12,517 nt of DNA from Marine group II euryarchaeote REDSEA-S43_B8 (GTDB taxonomy: Archaea > Thermoplasmatota > Poseidoniia > Poseidoniales > Thalassarchaeaceae). The position numbers and the translations under genes are program-made. Each line of letters opens with the position of its first letter. Within the stretch, counting starts at the first letter, position 1. Location: the NCBI GenBank assembly GCA_001629235.1, contig LUSA01000040.1:1-12517 (forward strand), given 5' to 3'. Shown in pieces: positions 1-6,700 of the stretch. Under the pieces are notes generated by a model, which did no database searches, was not told the origin of the DNA, and saw only the letters and a list, made by a program, of their open reading frames with translations.

Positions 1-326
1 ACATCCAGAATTATCGGACTCTCGAGTCTGAAACCACTCTCAACAATAAGCAACCAGTTGGATGAATTCGACATTGCATGAAGAAACGAGTTGGTCAGTG
101 CGTTATCCATCGATAGATCAAGATCCCCCCCACTACCTCTGACTAGGCTAACCCCGGGAGGGACCTCTGATCCATCCATCATTGAAAGACTCAGGGTGGC
201 ACTAGCTAACTCGGGAATTTCTGTTATCTTACCAGTAGGATGGATCCTCCTCCAAGGAGTGTACTTCCACAGGTGGTTTGACTTGTCAGGCTCGCTCATG
301 CTAAGGTATTGTGAGGCAGAATCCAT
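1..326 (-). CDS. sufD: SufD, Fe-S cluster assembly protein, N-terminal part (cut by window edge)
   Basis: This frame is open from an ATG at 324-326 to the left edge, giving the first 108 residues. SufD partners SufB in the SufBC2D complex that assembles Fe-S clusters in the cytoplasm. The visible stretch LWKYTPWRRIHPT near residue 19 resembles the conserved N-terminal segment of SufD proteins, in which a W-x-Y-T-P motif precedes the beta-helix core. The start lies 9 nt after the sufB stop, and a GAGGT sequence 7 nt before the ATG is a good ribosome binding site, so translation within the operon probably uses Shine-Dalgarno pairing. The order sufC-sufB-sufD is the usual one. The diagnostic C-terminal core is outside the window, so the call rests on the short motif and on position. 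A second SufB-like paralogue in this slot is the only serious alternative. Confidence 0.8.
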   Translation of the reverse strand, partial: MDSASQYLSMSEPDKSNHLWKYTPWRRIHPTGKITEIPELASATLSLSMMDGSEVPPGVSLVRGSGGDLDLSMDNALTNSFLHAMSNSSNWLLIVESGFRLESPIILD

Positions 327-335
327 TGTTCGACC

Positions 336-1754
336 TCATCCTATGCTGCCTTCCATCTCAAGAGCCATTAGCTGATTCAACTCTACTGCGTATTCCATTG
401 GCAACTCTCTAGTGAAAGGCTCGAAGAATCCATTGACAATCATTGCCAAGGACTCTTCTTCGGAGTGACCCCGACTCATCAGATAGAACAGTTGGTCATC
501 GCTGACCTTTGAAACACTGGCTTCATGCTCGCATCTAGCACTTGGATTTGCCACCTCCATTGTCGGATATGTGTCGGACCTGCTTCCTTCATCCAGGATC
601 AAAGCATCGCAAACAACGTTCAACTTGCAATTGTCCGCCTTTGGAGAAACAGTGACCATTCCTCTGTAAGTCCCTCTTCCTCCGTTCTTGCTTATGCTCT
701 TGGAAAGGATCTTGCTAGTTGTATTGGATGCCAAATGATGAATCTTCGCCCCAGCATCCTGGTGCTGACCTTCTCCAGAGTATGCCACCGAAATGACCTC
801 TGCGTGACTCCCTTCTCCCTTCAAAATCACCGCCGGATACTTCATTGTTAGTTTGCTTCCGATGTTTCCGTCTACCCACTCGATCTTGGCATCCTCATGG
901 GCAATCCCTCTCTTCGTGACTAGGTTGTAAACATTGGAACTCCAATTCTGTATGGTTGAGTATCTGATATGGGAACCTGGTAGTGCTACTAGTTCCACTA
1001 CTGCAGAATGTAGTGAGTCCGTGGAATAAGATGGCGCAGTGCAACCTTCGACATAATGGATGCTGCTCCCCTTGTCCGCGATAATCAGAGTCCTTTCGAA
1101 TTGCCCCATATTCTTTGCATTGATTCTGAAGTATGCCTGGACAGGCATCTCCACGTGTACCCCTTCTGGGACGTAGATGAAGGACCCACCAGACCATACC
1201 GCCGTATTTAGAGCAGAGAATTTGTTATCAGAATAAGGAACTACAGAACAGAACCACTTCTTCACTATTTCCGGGTACTCCTTCAGACCACTATCCATGT
1301 CTAGAAAGATCACTCCCTGTTTCTCCAAGTCTTCACGGATGCTGTGATAAACTGCTTCTGATTCATATTGTGCGGTGACTCCAGACAGCCACTTCTGTTC
1401 GGCTTCCGGAATACCCAGTCTTTCGAACGTGTTCCTTATGTCTTCTGGGACATCTTCCCAGTCCCTCTCTGTTGAGTCTGAGGATTTGAGGTAGTAGCAG
1501 ATGTTTTCGAAGTCAATTTCCTCCAGCATTGACATGTTACCCCATGTCGGCATCGGTCGTTCTGTAACACGGATATCTGTCATCCATTCAGGCTCTTCTT
1601 TCAGTTCGGAAATCTGTCTAACTACCTCCTCTGAGAGTCCGAAATCGAATCTAATCGTTGAGTTTTCTGGATCATGCCAGCCCGCTTTGTACTCTCCCAC
1701 TGCCTCTCTGGCCTCACTATCTCCCGACACCCGAATCACTCCTCCTTCAGCCAT
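336..1754 (-). CDS. sufB: SufB, Fe-S cluster assembly scaffold
   Basis: SufB is the scaffold subunit of the SufBC2D complex, on which nascent Fe-S clusters form in the cytoplasm. At 472 aa it has the usual family length. The N-terminal region shows GLSEEVVRQIS and EEPEW (about 39-57), typical of SufB. The core contains VWSGGSFIYVPEGV (186-199) and the C-terminal third contains VVCDALILDEGS and CEHEAS (408-413), followed by DDQLFYLMSRG and ELPMEYAVEL. By alignment from memory, C382 corresponds to the E. coli Cys405 that receives sulfur, and E411 to Glu434. The ATG at 1754 overlaps the end of sufC by 19 nt. An in-frame GTG at 1730 sits 8-10 nt after a GGAGGAG ribosome-binding-like sequence at the end of sufC and would remove the overlap, so the true start may be eight codons later. 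Identity is secure; the start is not. Confidence 0.96.
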   Translation of the reverse strand: MAEGGVIRVSGDSEAREAVGEYKAGWHDPENSTIRFDFGLSEEVVRQISELKEEPEWMTDIRVTERPMPTWGNMSMLEEIDFENICYYLKSSDSTERDWEDVPEDIRNTFERLGIPEAEQKWLSGVTAQYESEAVYHSIREDLEKQGVIFLDMDSGLKEYPEIVKKWFCSVVPYSDNKFSALNTAVWSGGSFIYVPEGVHVEMPVQAYFRINAKNMGQFERTLIIADKGSSIHYVEGCTAPSYSTDSLHSAVVELVALPGSHIRYSTIQNWSSNVYNLVTKRGIAHEDAKIEWVDGNIGSKLTMKYPAVILKGEGSHAEVISVAYSGEGQHQDAGAKIHHLASNTTSKILSKSISKNGGRGTYRGMVTVSPKADNCKLNVVCDALILDEGSRSDTYPTMEVANPSARCEHEASVSKVSDDQLFYLMSRGHSEEESLAMIVNGFFEPFTRELPMEYAVELNQLMALEMEGSIG

Positions 1755-2491
1755 TCATAGCCTCTCTCTTCAAGTTTTGTTGCCAGCTCTGGGCCGCCAG
1801 AAGCTACTATTCTACCATCTAGTAGAACGTGTACCATATCGGGCTGTACGTGCTCTAGGATTCTAGAGTAGTGGGTAATGATAAGAGCGGCAGAGTCGGT
1901 TCCTCGTATTGCGGCATTTACTCCTTCCGAGACAGTCCTAATGCCATCGATATCTAGCCCACTATCGGTCTCGTCCAGAACCGCCAGACGGGGCTTGAGG
2001 AGCATTAACTGTAGAATCTCGAATCTCTTCTTCTCCCCTCCGCTGAATCCGTCATTAACATACCTTGACATGAATGAACGAGGAATATCTAGAGATTCCA
2101 TTGCAGAGGTCAACTCTTCCCTGAATACCGAGCCCTTCGCTTCGTCTTCCCCCCTGATGCTAGCCACAGACTTCCTGAGGAAGTTACCTACTTGTAGACC
2201 CGGAACCGCTTGCGGGTACTGGAAGGAAAGGAAAACACCCTTTCTAGCCCTTTCCCACGCCTCCAATTCTAGCAGACTCTCTCCCTCTAGGATTACATCC
2301 CCCTTCTCCACATCAAAGTCTGGATGTCCCATTATCACGTTCGCAGTAGTAGTCTTCCCGCTACCGTTTCTACCCATTATTGCGTGAATTTCTCCTGGTC
2401 CCATTTTCAGGTCAATCCCTCTCAGGATTTCATTTCCATCTATCCCTACGTGGAGGTCACGAATCTCCAGAAGCGTACTCTGTCCAGACAT
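1736..2491 (-). CDS. sufC: SufC, Fe-S assembly ABC ATPase
   Basis: SufC is the cytoplasmic ATPase of the SufBC2D complex; ATP-driven dimerisation reshapes SufB and SufD during cluster assembly. From the ATG at 2491 the protein is 251 aa, the normal family length. Visible motifs are Walker A GRNGSGKTT (40-48), Q-loop Q91, ABC signature FSGGEKKR (149-156), Walker B ending in D173-E174, and H-loop H207. The SufC hallmark ETDSGLDID follows Walker B. A longer frame reaches a TTG at 2512, adding seven residues, but SufC proteins normally begin a few residues before the LEIRDLHV strand, so I chose the ATG. There is no membrane segment, which argues against an ordinary transporter ATPase. It is the first gene of the sufCBD operon and diverges from the NifU-like gene across a short promoter region. 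Confidence 0.97.
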   Translation of the reverse strand: MSGQSTLLEIRDLHVGIDGNEILRGIDLKMGPGEIHAIMGRNGSGKTTTANVIMGHPDFDVEKGDVILEGESLLELEAWERARKGVFLSFQYPQAVPGLQVGNFLRKSVASIRGEDEAKGSVFREELTSAMESLDIPRSFMSRYVNDGFSGGEKKRFEILQLMLLKPRLAVLDETDSGLDIDGIRTVSEGVNAAIRGTDSAALIITHYSRILEHVQPDMVHVLLDGRIVASGGPELATKLEERGYEWLKEE

Positions 2492-2576
2492 CTTACAGTC
2501 GACCGCAGACAAACTATCATTTGAATCTCTGCCTACTCCCAGATGACCCTATAATGTTGCACACTCGCGCATTGGC
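2492..2576. promoter_or_regulatory. Divergent intergenic promoter region between sufC and the NifU-like gene
   Basis: This gap of 85 bases separates sufC from the NifU-like gene. The clear element is TATAAT at 2550-2555 on the plus strand, centred about 25 nt before the GTG at 2577, which is the spacing expected for a leaderless archaeal transcript. For sufC the best candidate on the minus strand is a weak AT-rich run at about 2514-2524, containing AAATGATA, about 25-28 nt before the ATG at 2491. No ribosome binding site precedes either start. No convincing palindromic operator is visible, so whether an iron or redox regulator acts here cannot be told from the sequence. Confidence 0.5.
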
Positions 2577-3074
2577 GTGGACATAGAAGAATCCGAAGGC
2601 CAAAGGCCAAATGATGATCTGGAGGATAAGTACAGATCCCAAATCGAAGAAATCGTGAGATCCGAGGCTAATCGCATACTGGAAGAAAAGTTAGATCCGT
2701 CGGAGATTTCTAGGCTTAATTCTCTTTCTCTCGTATCATTATTTGAGTCAAATGATCCATCTCTTATTCCTGCATTAATGTCCAGATTAGGGCCAGTAAG
2801 AGCGGCTCTTGAGAGTCATGGGGGAGGTTTGGTGATCGCCAGAGGAAAAATAGAACTCAGGAATAACGGAACACCTTCCCTCTCGTTGGTGATAGGCCTC
2901 GATGGAGCATGTATATCCTGCGGAGCAGCTCCGGGAACTTTGAAAGGAATCCAGGACGATCTCCTGTCAGATGACGAGGTTGACTCGATCCGATTCGACT
3001 CCTCAATGCTAGAATGGTTCGATGAGATTCAAAGAGAGTTCATTCTGAAGTTCGGCGGCGTCACATTCGCCTAG
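2577..3074 (+). CDS. NifU C-terminal-domain Fe-S scaffold/carrier protein
   Basis: This 165-aa cytoplasmic protein ends in a NifU-like domain, the type that binds a transient [4Fe-4S] cluster between two subunits and passes it to target proteins. The domain starts at about residue 72 with VRAALESHGGG and carries a CxxC motif, C112 and C115 in GACISCGAAPGTLKG, followed by the helix IQDDLLSDDEV. The first 70 residues are a charged, helical, acidic extension (EEIVRSEANRILEEKL) that I do not recognise. The start is a GTG; no in-frame ATG precedes the domain and no ribosome binding site is seen, but a TATA box lies 25 nt upstream. The divergent sufCBD operon fits a role in the same pathway. It converges with the maf-like gene, and the two stop codons overlap in CTAG at 3071-3074. 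Confidence 0.88.
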   Translation: MDIEESEGQRPNDDLEDKYRSQIEEIVRSEANRILEEKLDPSEISRLNSLSLVSLFESNDPSLIPALMSRLGPVRAALESHGGGLVIARGKIELRNNGTPSLSLVIGLDGACISCGAAPGTLKGIQDDLLSDDEVDSIRFDSSMLEWFDEIQREFILKFGGVTFA

Positions 3075-3700
3075 TTTAGGAAAACACCAAGAGAATCGAT
3101 GGCCCTATTAGAAAATCCCAGCACTGTCACCTCTTCTCCATCGACAACACTGGCGAATTTACCAGCAGCCCCTGCCAAGTCATATCCTCCTGCCTTCCCC
3201 TCCCATGAACGACTATTTATCAAATCAATAATCTCAGCCTCCCCCATATGCATGAACTCAACAATAGCGTAATCGGTCCATATCGTTGCTAGCCAATCCT
3301 CTCCGACGTCTATATCTCCTATTTTCCTGCTGAGAACTGCTGTCGACGACCACACCCTATGCCTTCTTCCTGATAACCTAATCAAGCTGAATGCCGCACT
3401 ACTCTCATCCTTTGGCTTTCCAAGTGCCGCTCTCTCGTCATCTGGATCTTCCACTAGCGTATCCGAGACTAGGATAATATCTGCCACATTTTCTCCTTCT
3501 GAAGACCTTTCCTTTACAGCGGCCATGGCCTTCCTAATGCACGAACTCTCTACCTGCAAATTAACCTCCATTCCAGATGAAACCTCTTGCTCAGGCTCTC
3601 TTAGAATGCAGAACTCCAGACATGTATCTCGATCCTCAAGATATTCTGTCAGAATTTGGCGCCTCCTTTCCGATGCAGAAGCCAGTAGTACGAGGGGCAT
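3071..3700 (-). CDS. maf: Maf-family nucleoside triphosphate pyrophosphatase
   Basis: Maf proteins hydrolyse non-canonical or modified nucleoside triphosphates to monophosphates, clearing the nucleotide pool; some members affect septum formation. The 209-aa length fits the family. The N-terminus LLASASERRRQIL (5-17) is the Maf signature substrate loop. VSDTLVEDP (78-86) carries the catalytic aspartate D80, and LGKPKD (93-98) and WEGKAGGYDLAGAAG (166-180) match later conserved blocks. In the last block GGYDLAG replaces the common GAYGIQG. The insert DPDDERAA after the catalytic motif is longer than usual. The ATG at 3700 lies 8 nt after the subtilase stop, so the gene is probably read with it. 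Which nucleotide it prefers cannot be judged. Its association with the protease is probably operonic convenience. Confidence 0.87.
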   Translation of the reverse strand: MPLVLLASASERRRQILTEYLEDRDTCLEFCILREPEQEVSSGMEVNLQVESSCIRKAMAAVKERSSEGENVADIILVSDTLVEDPDDERAALGKPKDESSAAFSLIRLSGRRHRVWSSTAVLSRKIGDIDVGEDWLATIWTDYAIVEFMHMGEAEIIDLINSRSWEGKAGGYDLAGAAGKFASVVDGEEVTVLGFSNRAIDSLGVFLN

Positions 3701-3708
3701 ATACGACC

Positions 3709-6700
3709 TCAGAGATCTATTTTCGTATCACAGATGGGGCATTTAGCAGAACTGACGCCAGGTTCCGTAATTACTCTGCTCTGGCAATTGGGACAAGAAA
3801 TTTGGAAACCCGAATGAGTCATTTCTGGAACTGGCATTACGGCAACGTCTCCTGCCTCGGAAGGCTCAACGAGGAATCCTTCCGCGATTCCATCATGCGA
3901 GTCTTCAGCATTTCTCCTGGCCCTCCTTGCCATTCTACTACTTCTGCCCCCCTCCTCGCTCTCCGCCTCATCAGCATCTACAATCTCTACCAAATCTACT
4001 CCGACTGCGAGGTCAGACTCTTCTACAAGATCAACAACATCGTCTTCCATTATCACGTTGGAACCAGCGTCAATGGATCTCTTCCTCCCTATCCATCTGA
4101 AACCCTGAGCAGAAAGGCCGACCAGTGTTACCATTCCGAGAATCAATACGGCCAGTGCTACTCCAATGAGCAGAATTTCAAAACTCTCTTGGTCTAGTCC
4201 CAAGGAAGATCTTAGCTGTTCAGCAATGCTCCCTCCTCTCTCAGAGGCCCCGTCATCGATCAGAGTTCTAATTTGCCATCCATTCGAGGTCGTTACAACG
4301 ATCATTGTCTCCAGTGAGTCTTCGGATCTATCCATCGAGTTGAACTGCCCCCTGACCAGGGAATCCGAGAGTCCTATCCAACCTTGTTCGATATCAATTA
4401 GTCCGTACTCAACTTGTGGTCCGTTCGGTCCAACTCTGTCGAAAATTACTTGGATCCCCCTTTCAGATTCCTCTGTCCCGATTCCTGCCAGTCCCCTAGC
4501 TGAAATCCTAGTCTCCAAATCGTCTATGGTTTTGAAATTGGAATCTGTAACATACGCCACTAGTTCCGAGTCCTGGGGGGTACCCTCTCTCCAAATAGAG
4601 ACAAGTACGTCCATATCTTCATGTTCGATGACCGTCAATTCTGGTAGTGCAGCTTCGTCTCCAACAGCCCTCCTGTAAGTCCATGTTTCCTGATCAATTT
4701 CCCCATGGGAGTACCAAACTCCTAACCTGTCCTTCCCCGTGGAGTCATTCCTGATCGTCTGATACAGTAGGTGTGCCTGTTCCTCTCCGAACTCCACGGA
4801 CAAAGAATCCCTTTGCGCGGGGTCGGCGTCAATGTCGTGGATAATTCCGGGCATCAGGGTCCAGTCATCCGAGGAGAGCGGACTATCTGCATGTAGGAGG
4901 AAGATGTCAGTAACGTCCTCAAGAGTCCCACCGCTGAATACATCCCTGTGGTAGCCCGAAACAAGAATTTCGGAATCCTTGATGTCCATGTCTACTCCCC
5001 AGTACTTTCCATCTGAAAGGGGAATTCCGGGGAGAAGATCTTGGGCAGGGGAAATTCTGCAACTTGAGTCTACGGTGGAGTAGCTCAGAGTTTGCATTAG
5101 GAAAGAGTTCGGACCCATGTATCTCCTAGTCCAAACAATGTGTGCATACTCATCCTCGGTGCTGACAATAGAAATGTCTCCCGACCAACGTTCCTCGATT
5201 ACGTTGTTACACTCAATTAGGGACTTGCTTTGAGTCAGTTTGTACATTATCAGGGTCCCGTCCTTCTCTCCGATGAGTAGGTCTTCTCCCTCCTCACTGT
5301 TCAGGCTCACCACTGCTACTGGAGTTTCTCCCGGATTCATCCCTACATCCCTTGGTCCGGTCAACGTCGTACTATCGACCAATAGCGTCTTTTCTCTAAC
5401 ATTGTCAGACCAATCATTATCAGAACCACTCTCCATCAACACGCTAATCCTGACTTCCAGTGGTCCCGTTGAATTTGGCACAATGGGGAATGAGATGGTG
5501 GAATGGGACCCCCCTAGGACTAGGGGTACGGTTGAGTTCGCTACCATTTCCCACCCTCGGAAAGTCATCATTTCCAATGTTCCAGAAACCCCCACGGCAT
5601 CTTGAGAGCCCAGGTTGTCGACTCTGGCTTGAACCACGACAGACTCATCGGGTCGTGGAATCGGGCTAGATACGGTTACGGCGGAAATCGCTCCAGCCCT
5701 AATGGCTAGGTCAACCCCCGGTGGCCTGGGAGTGACAGAGAAGGTACCTGATAACTCGTTATTGCTGTTATCCAACTCTTCAATCGAGTTCAGGGGATCT
5801 ATTGAGATTGTTAGAAGCGCATCTCCGGATTCAGTTGGATTCCAATAAAGGACTACTTCGACAAACTGACCAGAGTCAATATTGGGTATGATGTACTCAT
5901 CCCTCCTCTCTCCCCACTCCTCCAGAATTATACCCACATCGGTTGCAGCTTGGTCCCCTGTGTTCCTTATGGTTGCCCTGACTTCTAGGAACGTGTTAAC
6001 GTATGACTCTTGCATGGGGATGCCGAACTCTTGGACAGAAATAGACACGCCAACCGCACTCACTACCCTAACTGAGATCCTATACTCATCATCCTTGAAC
6101 TGGGTTGTATCCCAGTTGAAACTCCATCTAGTCCACCCATCGTCCCCGTCTTGGCATCTTAGGCCAGAGTTGGAATTCTCGCCCTGCCTGAACATGTGTA
6201 CGCAGAATGCATGTCCTTGGTAGCAAGGGTCGCTACTCCCGTCTCCCTTGAATTGAGAAGTCGAGTGACAAAGACCATTCAGGTCTTCCTCGGTCCATTC
6301 GCCGTCATGATAGTCGGGCCCATCCTGCCAGTCTTCGTTGTCCAGCCTCCATTGAATTGTCGCGTTTCCGATAGACTGGAACTCCCCATGAACCTCAACG
6401 GAACCTTCGAGTCCGTCCTGTCCGCTTGGTCCTTCCAGGGTTATGTTGACCCTTCCAACCGGGAAGAAAAACTCCGTAGTATTGCTCCACCTGCCTATGT
6501 CGTTCCTCGCTGCAGCCATCCCGGTGATTGAGACATCTGTGTAGTCTTCTGGAAGGTCGGGAACTTGGAACGGTGAAGTCCAATTAACAATCCCAATGGG
6601 ATTTGACCAATCTGTAATAGTGACTCTTTGCTTGGGGGTGTCTGAGGACTCTCTGAACTCCATCTCAACCTTCACGACTACTTCTTCTATCGAACCATTG

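Noticed and set aside
895..1197. Open frame of 100 codons on the minus strand, out of frame with sufB
   Set aside because: It lies wholly within sufB, has no recognisable domain and an arginine- and cysteine-rich composition typical of a shadow frame.
2492..2512. Longer sufC from a TTG at 2512
   Set aside because: It adds seven residues not expected in SufC, and an ATG at 2491 fits the family N-terminus; TTG is the weaker start.
5511..5526. Perfect inverted repeat CCCCTAG-GA-CTAGGGG
   Set aside because: It lies inside the subtilase coding region, in the CARDB part, and is explained by the codons for Leu-Val-Leu-Gly-Gly. There is no nearby start or stop for it to regulate.
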